A stretch of DNA of 7,702 bases from assembly GCA_020723225.1 (NCBI GenBank), contig DYJG01000110.1, positions 1 through 7,702 of the forward strand, in the 5' to 3' direction. Position 1 is the first letter of the stretch. The number at the start of each line of letters is the position of its first letter. Below the pieces are notes generated by a model. That model ran no database searches. It saw only the letters and a program-made list of their open reading frames with translations, and was not told the DNA's origin. This stretch comes from Desulfobacca acetoxidans. GTDB taxonomy: Bacteria > Desulfobacterota > Desulfobaccia > Desulfobaccales > 0-14-0-80-60-11. A program made the position numbers and the translations under genes. Positions 1 through 6,405 of this stretch are shown piece by piece.

Positions 1-24
1 GGGACCGGAGTTAAATCTGGGGCG

Positions 25-106
25 AAAAGGGGAAAAGGGAAAAGGGGGAAATGGTATTTTAAAGCTGATTAACTCTTCACCTTTTGACCTTTTTCCCTTT
101 TCCCCC
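25..106. repeat. Purine/pyrimidine inverted repeat element, copy 1
   Basis: The left arm (25-48) is three A4Gn units (AAAAGGGG, AAAAGGG, AAAAGGGGG). The right arm (82-106) is three 8-bp units: TTTTGACC, TTTTTCCC, TTTTCCCC. The arms are imperfect reverse complements around an AT-rich spacer containing CTTCACCT at its right edge. A second element with the same plan lies at 6406-6487. It sits in the 5' region of the phosphoglycerate mutase gene. No gene is recognisable in the first 164 bases. Confidence 0.65.
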
Positions 107-113
107 AGATAGT
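84..113 (+). promoter_or_regulatory. Candidate sigma70-type promoter for apgM (weak)
   Basis: TTGACC at 84-89 and GATAGT at 108-113 are separated by 18 bp and would start transcription near position 120, about 45 bases before the apgM start. The -35 box is 5/6 and the -10 box 4/6 to consensus. The -35 box lies inside a repeat arm, so the match may be accidental. Confidence 0.22.
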
Positions 114-164
114 CCCTCACATCAAAATCGCGTTTTTCAACAAAAACATGATAGGTTCCCGTTT

Positions 165-1361
165 ATGAAATATATCATTCTCGTGGGCGACGGCATGGGG
201 GATTACCCCATCGCCGAACTGGGGGGGCGCACCGTACTGGAGGCCGCGGCCACCCCGAACCTGGACGGACTGGCCCGGCAGGGGGAATTGGGCTGCGCCC
301 GCACCATTCCTAAAGGTATGGACCCGGGCAGCGATATTGCCAACCTCTCCATTATCGGCTATGACCCGGCCCGCTACCACACCGGCCGCGCGCCCCTGGA
401 GGCCGCGGCTTTGGGCGTGGCCCTGGGGGCCGACGACGTGGCCTTCCGCTGCAACCTGGTGACCCTGCGCCAGGAAGAAATGGGCCTGGTCATGGAGGAT
501 TACGCGGCCGGGCACATCAGCAGCGCCGAGGCGAAGGAACTCATCACCGCCCTGGACGGGGCCCTGGGCCAAGACGGCCGCCGCTTCTACCCGGGGGTGA
601 GCTACCGGCACCTCCTGGTCTGGCGGGAGGGGCGGGCGTCCTGGCGCACCTATCCGCCCCACGACTGGAGCGGCCATGACGTGACCCAGCTGATGGAATG
701 GGACGGCCCGGAGCGGCCTTTGTGGGAGCTGATCCGGGAGTCCTGGGCGGTGCTCAAAGACCAGGAGGTCAACCGCCGCCGCGCTGCTGACGGGAAAAGA
801 CCCGCCACCTCCATCTGGCTCTGGGGCCAGGGGCGGCCGCCGCAACTGCCCACGCTGCAAGAACGCTACGGCCTGACGGGCGCGGTGATCTCCGCGGTGG
901 ACCTGATCCGGGGCATCGGCTTGTATGCGGGCCTGAAGCCCATCCTGGTGCCCGGGGCCACGGGGTATCTGGACACCAATTACGCGGGGAAGGTGGCCGC
1001 GGCCCTGGAAGCCCTGAAAACCATGGACCTGGTCTTCATCCACGTGGAGGCGCCGGATGAAGCGGGGCACAGCGGCGAGCTAAAGCTCAAGATGCAGGCC
1101 GTCGAGGATTTCGACGCCAAGGTGGTGGGGCCCTTGATGGCCGGCCTGAAAGAGTTGGGGGACCACCGGGTCCTCATACTCTGCGACCACTATACCCCCA
1201 TCGTCAAGCGCACCCATACCCCGGAGCCGGTGCCCTTCGTGCTGTTTGATTCCCGCAGGCGGGGCGACCAACTCCAGTTCTACACCGAAAACGACGCCCG
1301 GGAAGCGGGGCTGCTCCTGGAGCAGGCCGCGGATCTGCTGCCGCGGCTATTGGAAAAATAA
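165..1361 (+). CDS. apgM: Cofactor-independent (archaeal-type) phosphoglycerate mutase
   Basis: Interconverts 3-phosphoglycerate and 2-phosphoglycerate in glycolysis/gluconeogenesis in the cytoplasm, without 2,3-bisphosphoglycerate. It belongs to the alkaline phosphatase superfamily. The 398-residue protein opens with a metal-binding VGDGMGD motif (residues 7-13). It carries the family's GSD-x-AN-x-S-x-x-GYDP block at 55-68, in which Ser56 is the expected phosphorylated nucleophile. C-terminal metal ligands are visible in HVEAPDEAGHSGE and in CDHYTP followed by RTHTPEPVP. The length fits the family (about 400). I chose ATG 165 because homology starts at MKYIILVGDG. The frame is open back to 84, but that extension is encoded by the intergenic repeat. 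No good Shine-Dalgarno is visible (only AGG near 153). The gene stands alone and is followed by a hairpin terminator. Related phosphonopyruvate decarboxylases share the fold, so substrate is assigned by motif resemblance. Confidence 0.9.
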   Translation: MKYIILVGDGMGDYPIAELGGRTVLEAAATPNLDGLARQGELGCARTIPKGMDPGSDIANLSIIGYDPARYHTGRAPLEAAALGVALGADDVAFRCNLVTLRQEEMGLVMEDYAAGHISSAEAKELITALDGALGQDGRRFYPGVSYRHLLVWREGRASWRTYPPHDWSGHDVTQLMEWDGPERPLWELIRESWAVLKDQEVNRRRAADGKRPATSIWLWGQGRPPQLPTLQERYGLTGAVISAVDLIRGIGLYAGLKPILVPGATGYLDTNYAGKVAAALEALKTMDLVFIHVEAPDEAGHSGELKLKMQAVEDFDAKVVGPLMAGLKELGDHRVLILCDHYTPIVKRTHTPEPVPFVLFDSRRRGDQLQFYTENDAREAGLLLEQAADLLPRLLEK

Positions 1362-1372
1362 AAGAAACCTCA

Positions 1373-1396
1373 CGCAAAGACGCAAAGTCGCAAAGA
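1373..1396. repeat. 8-bp tandem repeat CGCAAAGA, three units
   Basis: Units CGCAAAGA (1373-1380), CGCAAAGT (1381-1388) and CGCAAAGA (1389-1396) begin 11 bp after the apgM stop codon. The same octamer family recurs in opposite orientation at 2099-2130. The 15-mer at 1369-1383 is an exact reverse complement of 2120-2134. Confidence 0.75.
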
Positions 1397-1415
1397 AAAG
1401 ACGCAAGAAAGATTA

Positions 1416-1445
1416 ACAGGGGCACGGCTTCAGCCGTGCCCCTGT
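1416..1445. terminator. Hairpin terminator between convergent genes
   Basis: A perfect 13-bp stem (1416-1428 with 1433-1445) rich in G and C encloses a TTCA loop. On the plus strand it is followed by CTTTT, and on the minus strand by a looser T-rich run (TAATCTTTCTT). It lies between the stop codons of apgM (plus) and the Cache gene (minus), so it can serve both. The stem also looks like a dispersed palindrome of the type common in intergenic DNA, so it may be a repeat that doubles as a terminator. Confidence 0.75.
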
Positions 1446-1451
1446 CTTTTA

Positions 1452-1479
1452 CGAAAAACGAAAAACCAAAAACGAAAAA
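1452..1479. repeat. 7-bp tandem repeat CGAAAAA, four units
   Basis: Four heptamers, CGAAAAA, CGAAAAA, CCAAAAA and CGAAAAA, end five bases beyond the stop codon of the minus-strand Cache gene. Read on that gene's strand they form a T-rich 3' tract of TTTTTCG units. Confidence 0.75.
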
Positions 1480-1484
1480 CGATA

Positions 1485-1946
1485 CTATTGATAAACCCCG
1501 ACGCCGATATAGATATCCCCCACCCGCTCCAGGTACATGGACTTGGTCTCGATTTTTTTGGTTGCCGGGTTGGGGTATTTATAGGTCTGCCAGGCGGTGT
1601 TGCTTTTCTCCAGCAGCTTCAGGCGATCCTTGGTGATAAAATTGCCGTCTATGTCCCGGACCTCCATCATATCCTTGCCGGCCAACTCCGGCATGGCGCC
1701 GTGGGCCAGGCACTTGCCCTGCATATCACCGACGATGACGTAAAGGTCCCGGTCCACGAACTGCCCCTTGGGGTTGTTGAACTCCGCCAGGGCCTGATCC
1801 CGGCCGTTGGCCTTGAGAAAGGCAACGGCCTTATTCACCATGGCCACGGCCTCTTCTTTAGTGCCTTTATCCGCAGCCAGGGCCGCGGATAAGCCCAAAG
1901 CCAGGACCAAAATCAGAACACCCAAAAGGGCGGTTAGCCTTTTCAC
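1485..1946 (-). CDS. Secreted single-Cache-domain protein
   Basis: A small exported protein of 153 residues, probably periplasmic, with one Cache-type ligand-binding domain (sCache_2-like). The start is set at GTG 1946 because an AGGAGG Shine-Dalgarno (1957-1952) lies five bases upstream and the product then begins with a textbook signal peptide. This has basic residues MKR, a hydrophobic core, and a predicted ALA|AD cut after residue 24. An ATG at 1988 would add 14 non-hydrophobic residues before it and lacks such a site. Cache hallmarks are LYVIVGDMQGKCLAHG (68-83), ELAGKDM and RDIDGNF (to 103), and the ending YPNPATKK...YLERVGDIYIGVGVY. Such domains usually sit in chemoreceptors or sensor kinases and bind small organic acids or similar ligands. 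Here there is no transmembrane or signalling domain, so it may act as a free binding protein. The ligand is unknown. Confidence 0.8.
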   Translation of the reverse strand: MKRLTALLGVLILVLALGLSAALAADKGTKEEAVAMVNKAVAFLKANGRDQALAEFNNPKGQFVDRDLYVIVGDMQGKCLAHGAMPELAGKDMMEVRDIDGNFITKDRLKLLEKSNTAWQTYKYPNPATKKIETKSMYLERVGDIYIGVGVYQ

Positions 1947-1994
1947 CCTTTCCTCCTTATATTCATAACGACATAAATAATTGCGCATTATTCA

Positions 1995-2060
1995 TCTCTG
2001 CGCTCTCTGCGTCTCTGCGAGATAAAAAGATTTCTCGCAGAGGCGCAGAGGCCGCAGAGA
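1995..2060. repeat. Long inverted repeat of TCTCTGCG octamers
   Basis: Two 28-bp arms (1995-2022 and 2033-2060) pair at 25 positions, with two further G-T pairs and one mismatch, across a 10-base AT-rich loop. Each arm is itself three octamers (TCTCTGCG or its complement) with one extra base at the mirrored position. It lies between purQ and the Cache gene on the minus strand, where its transcript would fold into a very stable hairpin. It could separate the two transcripts, though no strong T-tract follows. Confidence 0.8.
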
Positions 2061-2098
2061 ATGCTAAGCGCGGTTAATTAAGTCGCTCTGTATAGTAT

Positions 2099-2130
2099 GC
2101 CTTGCGTCTTTGCGCCTTGGCGTCTTTGCG
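2099..2130. repeat. 8-bp tandem repeat (CGCAAAGA family), four units
   Basis: On the minus strand the units read CGCAAAGA, CGCCAAGG, CGCAAAGA and CGCAAGGC, starting eight bases after the purQ stop codon. It is the same family as 1373-1396 but inverted. Confidence 0.75.
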
Positions 2131-2138
2131 TGAGAAAA

Positions 2139-3017
2139 CTAATCCACTGGCCCTTGAAGATACCGCACCGCGTTCTGGAAGATGGCCAACCCCGCGCCCA
2201 GCGGCTCGGGGTAGGGTTCGCCCCGGCGGCGCCACTCTTCCTTGGCCGCGGTCCAGTTGGGGTGTTGGGTGGCGGTGATATGGGCCTCCGGGTGGGGCAT
2301 GAGGCCCAGGACCCGGCCCGTGGGGTCGCAGATGCCGGCGATGTCCATGAGCGCGCCGTTGGGGTTGTAGGGAAAACGGCCCAGGGCCGCCTTGCCGGAA
2401 GGAGTGGCGTATTTAAAGACGATCTGGCCCCGGTCCGCCAGCTCCGCCAGGACCGGGCCGTCGGCGTAAAACTTGCCTTCCCCGTGGCGGATGGGAAGTT
2501 CCAACAGGTCCAGGCCTTGGGTGAAGACGCAGTTGCTGGGAATGGCCTTCAAGTGCACCCAGGCGTCCCGGAAATTGCCGCAGTCGTTGGGGATCAGGGC
2601 GGTGAGGCGCGCCCCGGCCCGCCCCGGTAGATTAGGAAGAATCCCTAAATTCACCAACACCTGGAAGCCGTTGCAGATGCCGATCACCAGCCGCCCGGAC
2701 GCGATAAACTCCTGCAAGGCCGCGCCCAGGGCCAGCTTTAACCTCAAGGCCAGAATCACCCCGGCGCCGTGGTCGTCTCCCCAACTGAAGCCGCCGGGCA
2801 CGGCCAACAGGTGGTAGTCCCAGAGGAGAGCAGGGTTTTCCAGGAGGTCGGTGGTATGGACCCGGACGGCCTCGGCCCCGGCGAGATTGAGGGCGAACTG
2901 GGTCTCGTAGTCGCAATTTAAACCGTAACCATAGAGCACCAAGGCCTTCGGCCTTGGGGGCTGGTCTTCGGTCTTCGGTCTTCGGTCTTTGGTGTTCGAA
3001 TCCAAGACTGACCACAC
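2139..3017 (-). CDS. purQ: Phosphoribosylformylglycinamidine synthase, glutaminase subunit PurQ
   Basis: Supplies ammonia from glutamine for the ATP-dependent conversion of FGAR to FGAM in purine synthesis, working in the cytoplasm with PurL and PurS (neither is in the window). It is a class I glutamine amidotransferase. Numbered from GTG 3017 (292 residues), the pieces are GYGLNCDYET near 30-39, PGGFSWGDD (74-82), the nucleophile Cys115 in GICNGFQ, and His242 and Glu244 in MPHPEAH. The start is unclear. Family homology begins at PKALVLYGYG (residue 23 on), where there is no ATG. Residues 7-19 are encoded by a 7-bp tandem repeat and look non-native. Alternatives are TTG 2942 or GTG 2939, the latter with GAAGG five bases upstream, giving 267 or 266 residues. 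The GTG at 3017 directly follows the stop of the upstream BrnA-like fragment. No promoter is evident. Confidence 0.88.
   Translation of the reverse strand: MWSVLDSNTKDRRPKTEDQPPRPKALVLYGYGLNCDYETQFALNLAGAEAVRVHTTDLLENPALLWDYHLLAVPGGFSWGDDHGAGVILALRLKLALGAALQEFIASGRLVIGICNGFQVLVNLGILPNLPGRAGARLTALIPNDCGNFRDAWVHLKAIPSNCVFTQGLDLLELPIRHGEGKFYADGPVLAELADRGQIVFKYATPSGKAALGRFPYNPNGALMDIAGICDPTGRVLGLMPHPEAHITATQHPNWTAAKEEWRRRGEPYPEPLGAGLAIFQNAVRYLQGPVD
2963..2997. repeat. 7-bp tandem repeat GGTCTTC, five units
   Basis: Units GGTCTTC (three times), GGTCTTT and GGTGTTC run without interruption from 2963 to 2997. The tract lies at the 5' edge of the purQ reading frame, inside it if translation begins at GTG 3017 or TTG 3005, upstream of it if translation begins at 2942 or 2939. 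A change of one unit would shift the frame only in the first case. Confidence 0.8.
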
Positions 3018-3212
3018 TTACTCGTTCCCAAGCTCCGGCTTGAGAACGGCTGACTTTAAGTCCAAGCTCTGCTTGGACACCTTATTCTTGGGCAGGGAAA
3101 CTACCGCTTTCTCGAAAAAAGAGGCGTCCAGTTCCGGAATATCGGAGGTATCGATCTCCTCATCCTTGAGGCTCCGGAGGCGCTCCATATCCGAGTGATA
3201 TTTTTTCTTCAT
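3018..3212 (-). pseudogene. BrnA-like antitoxin fragment ending in a repeat
   Basis: A 64-residue frame from ATG 3212. Residues 9-46 resemble the N-terminal half of BrnA antitoxins: MERLRSLKDEEIDTSDIPEL, then an FFEKAV stretch and PKNKVS. In BrnA the next part is the ribbon-helix-helix segment, typically beginning like ISLRLD and ending in a QTRINAVL-type helix. Here it is absent. From about residue 45 the protein is encoded by a palindromic repeat (3024-3078) that supplies the tail and the stop. Seven bases upstream of the ATG another palindromic repeat begins, and there is no clear Shine-Dalgarno. No BrnT toxin gene is present on either side. I read it as a decayed toxin-antitoxin remnant. 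It might instead be a real short orphan antitoxin-like protein; recognition is from the acidic DEEID-SDIPELD motif only. Confidence 0.5.
3024..3078. repeat. Paired palindromes (AAGC/GCTT hairpins)
   Basis: Two related hairpins lie 12 bases apart: 3024-3033 with 3038-3047 (9 of 10 pairs, TCCG loop) and 3060-3067 with 3071-3078 (8 perfect pairs, TCT loop). Both have an AAGCTC-type centre. The element forms the 3' end of the BrnA-like frame. It resembles the dispersed intergenic palindromes seen in many bacterial genomes. Confidence 0.65.
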
Positions 3213-3217
3213 ACTTT

Positions 3218-3271
3218 TAGTGGAACAGGCTTTCCAGCCTGTTCCGCACAGGCGGGACGCCTGTGCCACTA
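3218..3271. repeat. Double-hairpin palindromic repeat with outer stem
   Basis: Hairpin one pairs GGAACAGGCT (3222-3231) with 3236-3245 around TTCC. Hairpin two pairs GCACAGGCG (3246-3254) with 3258-3266 around GGA. TAGTG at 3218-3222 can pair with CACTA at 3267-3271, closing both into a cruciform-like unit (using one base of hairpin one). The element abuts the start of the BrnA-like fragment. I recall very similar AGGCTTTCCAGCCTGTT and AGGCGGGACGCCTGTGCC strings as abundant intergenic repeats in other bacteria, from memory and not checked. Confidence 0.7.
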
Positions 3272-3321
3272 GTAGATTGTCATTTGGGGGCAGCAAGCGA
3301 TTGAAGGATCGACCTCAAAAT

Positions 3322-3360
3322 ACGAGATTCTTCACTCCGCTGCGCTCCGTTCAGAATGAC
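3322..3360. repeat. Dispersed-repeat-like segment (TCCGCTGCGCTCCG core)
   Basis: ATTCT at 3327-3331 pairs with AGAAT at 3353-3357 around a CTCCGCTGCGCTCCG core. This type of string is familiar as an intergenic repeat in diverse bacteria. It lies in the space between secDF and the BrnA-like fragment. The rest of 3272-3419 is AT-rich and shows no gene. Confidence 0.45.
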
Positions 3361-3419
3361 AACTAAAAAGACTTTTATAACTCTTCGGAATAATTAATAA
3401 TTACACACTGCCGCCAACC

Positions 3420-3489
3420 ACTTATTACTTATTACTGTTCACTTATTACTGATCACTTATTACTTATTACTTATTACTGATTACTGGCC
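3420..3489. repeat. 7-bp tandem repeat ACTTATT, ten units
   Basis: Ten consecutive heptamers: ACTTATT six times, interspersed with ACTGTTC, ACTGATC, ACTGATT and ACTGGCC, in strict 7-bp register from 3420 to 3489. The tract ends six bases beyond the secDF stop codon. The unit variants keep the ACT start, so the array has diverged while holding its period. Confidence 0.85.
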
Positions 3490-3495
3490 ACTCCC

Positions 3496-6171
3496 CTACT
3501 TCTTCTCGCCCTTCTTCCTTCCCCCCGCGGCCTTGGGGGCTTTCTTTTCTTTCTTCTCTTCGCTCCGCTGTTTGGCCGCGGCCAGTTCCACCACCTTTTC
3601 CCTTTTCACAACTACCCGTTTGGAATCTTTGCGGAAGGCGTAAACGATAGGGCTGGCCACGAAGATGGAGGAATAGGTGCCCACCAGGACCCCCAGCACC
3701 ATGGCCAGGGCGAAGTCCTCCAGGACTACGCCGCCGAAGAAGTAGAGGGCCAGCACCACCAAGAAGACGGTGCCGTTGGTGACAATGGTGCGGGAGAGCA
3801 CTTCATTGACGCTGAGGTTGATAATTTCTCCCAGCTTGCCCCGTTTCCGGGCCAGGTTTTCCCGGATGCGGTCGAAGACCACCACTGTGTCGTTGAGGGA
3901 GGAACCAGCCAGGGTCAGGAGCGCGGTGACCACCAGGAGGGTGATTTCTTTATCCAGGAGCCAGAATATGCCCAGGACGGCCAGGACATCGTGAAAGGTG
4001 GCCACGGTGGCTCCGATGCTGAAGATAAATTCAAAACGCCAGGTCAGGTAGAGGATGATGCCGATAAAGGAAATGACAATGGCGATGATGGCCTTGTTGC
4101 GGAGTTCGTGGCTGATGGAAGGCCCGATCTCCTCGGTGCTGGCCACGGTGAAGCGGTTGCCGGGCAGGCTCTGGTTGAGGATGGCGGTGATTTTTTCTCC
4201 CATCTGCCCCACGTTCTCTTCACTCTTTTTAACCTTGACCATCAGCCCCCGGCCCCCTTCCAGGGCCTGAATCTCGGCGTTGCCCCAACCTTCCTTATCC
4301 AGGGCTTGGCGCACCTGGTCGATGGTGAAGGCCTCTTTGGCGGTGAACTGCACCATGGCGCCGCTGCTGAATTCCACGCCCAGGTTGCCGTGGCCCCGGC
4401 TCATTTGCACAAATGCCACCAACCCCAGGATGCTGAGAATCGCGGAGAAGGCGTAAGCGTAATACCTAGCGCTGATGTAATCGATCTTGGGGGTCTTAAA
4501 GAGCTCGAAGAAACTGAGCTTTTTCAGCCAGCGCTTGAGGATCAGCCAGTCGTAGACCACCCGGGTGCCGAAAAGGGCGGTGAAGAGGTTGAGGCTGACG
4601 CCCAGGCTCAGGGTGACCGCAAAGCCTTTAATGGGGCCGGTGCCGAAGAGGAAGAGGGCACAGGCCGTGATCAGAGTGGTGACGTTGGAGTCGATGATGG
4701 TCCCGAATGCTTTGCCATAGCCGCCGTCGATGCCGGCCTTCAGGGGTTTGCCGCTATGAAACTCCTCCCGCATGCGTTCGTAGATAAGGACGTTGGCATC
4801 CACGGCCATGCCGATGGAAAGGATGATGCCGGCGATGCCCGGCAGCGTCAGGGTGGCGTTCAGGAGGGACAGAACCCCAAGGAGCATGATGGTATTCAAG
4901 ATCAGGGCATAGTTGGCCACCACCCCGGAGAAACGATAGTAGAAGATCATGAAGAACACCACCAGGAAGGTGCCCACGAGGCCGGAGATCAGCCCGCTGC
5001 GGATGGAGTCCGCGCCCAGGGTGGGGCCCACGGTGATGTTTTGGACGATCTTGACGGTGGCCGGCAGGGCCCCGGCCCGGAGCACAATGGCCAGGTCATG
5101 GGCCTCTTCCGAGGTGTAGGAGCCGGTGATCTGGGCCCGGCCGCCGCCGATGCGTTCCTGGATCACCGGCGCGGAGCGCACCACGCCGTCCAGGATGATG
5201 GCCAGGCGGCGCTTGACGTTCTCCCCGGTGATGCGGCCGAACTCCGCGGCCCCCCGGCGGTTGAAGTCCACGGAGACGTAGGGTTCGTTATAGTCGCCGA
5301 TGCGCACCGCCGCGCTTTTCACCGCGTCGCCGGTGAGCAGCACCTTCTTTTTCAGCAGCAGGGGCTTGCTGGTGAGCCGGCCGGTCTCCCGGTCAATGGA
5401 CTTTTCGATATAGATTTCGTCGTCCGGGGGAATCTTATCGGCCAGGGCTTGATTGAGCTGCTCCCGGGTATAGCCGGGTTTGAGTTTTCCCTGCTTGAGG
5501 GCGTTTTCGATCAGCTCCGGCAGATTGACGCTGGCTTGGTCGTCCACCAGCTTGAATTCCAATTGCGCGGTCTTGCCGATCAGGTCCAGGGCCCGCTGGG
5601 GTTCCTGGATGCCGGGGAGCTGCACCACGATCTGGCTGGCGCCCTGGCGGACGATGACCGGCTCGGCGACCCCGAACTGGTCGATGCGGTTGCGCATCAC
5701 CTCCAGGCTCTGGTTCAGGGTCTGCTCCTGGAGGCGCTTTAATTCCTCAGGCTTCAGCTTCAGGCTGTATAGCAGCCGGCCGTCCTGGCGCTGGGGTCCC
5801 TGGACCTCGAAATGGGAGAATTCCTCTTTCAGCAGGTTTTGCAGCGGCGACTGCTCATCGGCATTCAGCAGGGTGAGGGGGAGGCTGTCTTTGCCGACGT
5901 CCCCCACTTTAGCGGCCAGGCCCCGCTTCTCGATCATCTCCTTGAGTTCCGGGACGGCCCGGTTCAAGGCGTTGGAGACCGCGGAATCCATGTCCACTTC
6001 CAGGACCAGGTGCATGCCGCCTTTCAGGTCCAGGCCCAGGTTGAGGCCCTTGCTCACGTGTTTTTGCCACCAATCCGGCAGGCCCACGGGAAAGGAAGGG
6101 AGGACAAAGAGGATGGCCACCACCGTGAGGATAAAAAGAAATAAAAATTTTAGTCGCACCGCTCGCAACAT
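3496..6171 (-). CDS. secDF: Fused protein translocase subunit SecDF
   Basis: An inner-membrane RND-family subunit that uses the proton gradient to help pull proteins through SecYEG on the periplasmic side. The 891 residues join SecD (about 1-545) and SecF (about 570-845). SecD shows the first helix (9-30), GLDLKGG (46-52), the periplasmic head, GDAVKSAAV (281-289), RAGALPA (365-371), GMAVDANVLIYERMREEF (Asp458) and DSNVTTLIT with FLFGTGPIKGFA. SecF shows GVEFSSG (598-604), ASTEEIGP (677-684), WRFEFIFSIG, LNDTVVVFDRIREN (Asp761, Asp767) and SRTIVTNGT (Arg794). These match the charged residues needed for proton coupling in characterised SecDF. ATG 6171 has AGGAG (6184-6180) eight bases upstream. 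SecF's usual glycine pair after the first SecF helix reads SSG here. The last 41 residues form a basic tail with 13 lysines. No yajC is adjacent. Confidence 0.96.
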   Translation of the reverse strand: MLRAVRLKFLFLFILTVVAILFVLPSFPVGLPDWWQKHVSKGLNLGLDLKGGMHLVLEVDMDSAVSNALNRAVPELKEMIEKRGLAAKVGDVGKDSLPLTLLNADEQSPLQNLLKEEFSHFEVQGPQRQDGRLLYSLKLKPEELKRLQEQTLNQSLEVMRNRIDQFGVAEPVIVRQGASQIVVQLPGIQEPQRALDLIGKTAQLEFKLVDDQASVNLPELIENALKQGKLKPGYTREQLNQALADKIPPDDEIYIEKSIDRETGRLTSKPLLLKKKVLLTGDAVKSAAVRIGDYNEPYVSVDFNRRGAAEFGRITGENVKRRLAIILDGVVRSAPVIQERIGGGRAQITGSYTSEEAHDLAIVLRAGALPATVKIVQNITVGPTLGADSIRSGLISGLVGTFLVVFFMIFYYRFSGVVANYALILNTIMLLGVLSLLNATLTLPGIAGIILSIGMAVDANVLIYERMREEFHSGKPLKAGIDGGYGKAFGTIIDSNVTTLITACALFLFGTGPIKGFAVTLSLGVSLNLFTALFGTRVVYDWLILKRWLKKLSFFELFKTPKIDYISARYYAYAFSAILSILGLVAFVQMSRGHGNLGVEFSSGAMVQFTAKEAFTIDQVRQALDKEGWGNAEIQALEGGRGLMVKVKKSEENVGQMGEKITAILNQSLPGNRFTVASTEEIGPSISHELRNKAIIAIVISFIGIILYLTWRFEFIFSIGATVATFHDVLAVLGIFWLLDKEITLLVVTALLTLAGSSLNDTVVVFDRIRENLARKRGKLGEIINLSVNEVLSRTIVTNGTVFLVVLALYFFGGVVLEDFALAMVLGVLVGTYSSIFVASPIVYAFRKDSKRVVVKREKVVELAAAKQRSEEKKEKKAPKAAGGRKKGEKK

Positions 6172-6283
6172 AAATCTATCTCCTGAGGGCCGCGGTCAGG
6201 GGCGATTCCATTGATTATTCTACATTTTTCAGGGAAAAACGTGGCTCTGCGCCGCTTCAGCCCGGGCTTAGCTTATTTGGTCA

Positions 6284-6312
6284 AACTTACCGGAGTGGGG
6301 CCGACCTGTCAA
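6284..6312 (-). promoter_or_regulatory. Candidate sigma70 promoter for secDF
   Basis: On the minus strand a perfect TTGACA (6312-6307) is followed after 17 bases by TAAGTT (6289-6284), a 3/6 match to the -10 consensus. Transcription would begin near 6277, leaving about a 105-base leader before secDF. A second -10-like TAGAAT (6222-6217) lies nearer the gene but has no -35 partner. Confidence 0.4.
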
Positions 6313-6315
6313 GGC

Positions 6316-6329
6316 AGGGTTAGGGATTA
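6316..6329. repeat. Two GGGTTA-type heptamers
   Basis: AGGGTTA and GGGATTA lie in tandem. They belong to the same heptamer family as 6551-6578 and 6592-6612. The tract is just upstream of the candidate secDF -35 box. Confidence 0.5.
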
Positions 6330-6355
6330 GGCAGGGCAATCGCATGTAACGGTTC

Positions 6356-6397
6356 TATCAGGGTTCCGGCGAAACATGGGTCGCGATCGCCCTGATA
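6356..6397. repeat. Inverted repeat TATCAGGG / CCCTGATA
   Basis: A perfect 8-bp inverted repeat (6356-6363 with 6390-6397) with a 26-base interval. It includes the middle CAGGGCNATCGC copy, which contains the palindrome GCGATCGC (6383-6390). It may be an operator or a weak hairpin; function is not evident. Confidence 0.4.
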
Positions 6398-6405
6398 ACT
6401 GGGCC

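Noticed and set aside
84..164. N-terminal extension of the phosphoglycerate mutase to position 84
   Set aside because: The added 27 residues are encoded by the pyrimidine repeat arm and lie before the family's normal N-terminus.
117..1070. A long minus-strand open frame opposite apgM
   Set aside because: It is a shadow of the conserved mutase frame with no recognisable protein family.
3420..3489. CRISPR-like array
   Set aside because: The units are contiguous 7-mers without spacers, and no cas gene is nearby.
3991..5742. A 583-codon open frame on the plus strand
   Set aside because: It is wholly antisense to secDF, is rich in G, A, H and D as expected of a GC-skewed shadow frame, shows no domain or start signal, and secDF is unmistakable.
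6383..6390. GCGATCGC as the cyanobacterial HIP1 palindrome
   Set aside because: It occurs only once that I can see, and the surrounding genes do not suggest a cyanobacterium.
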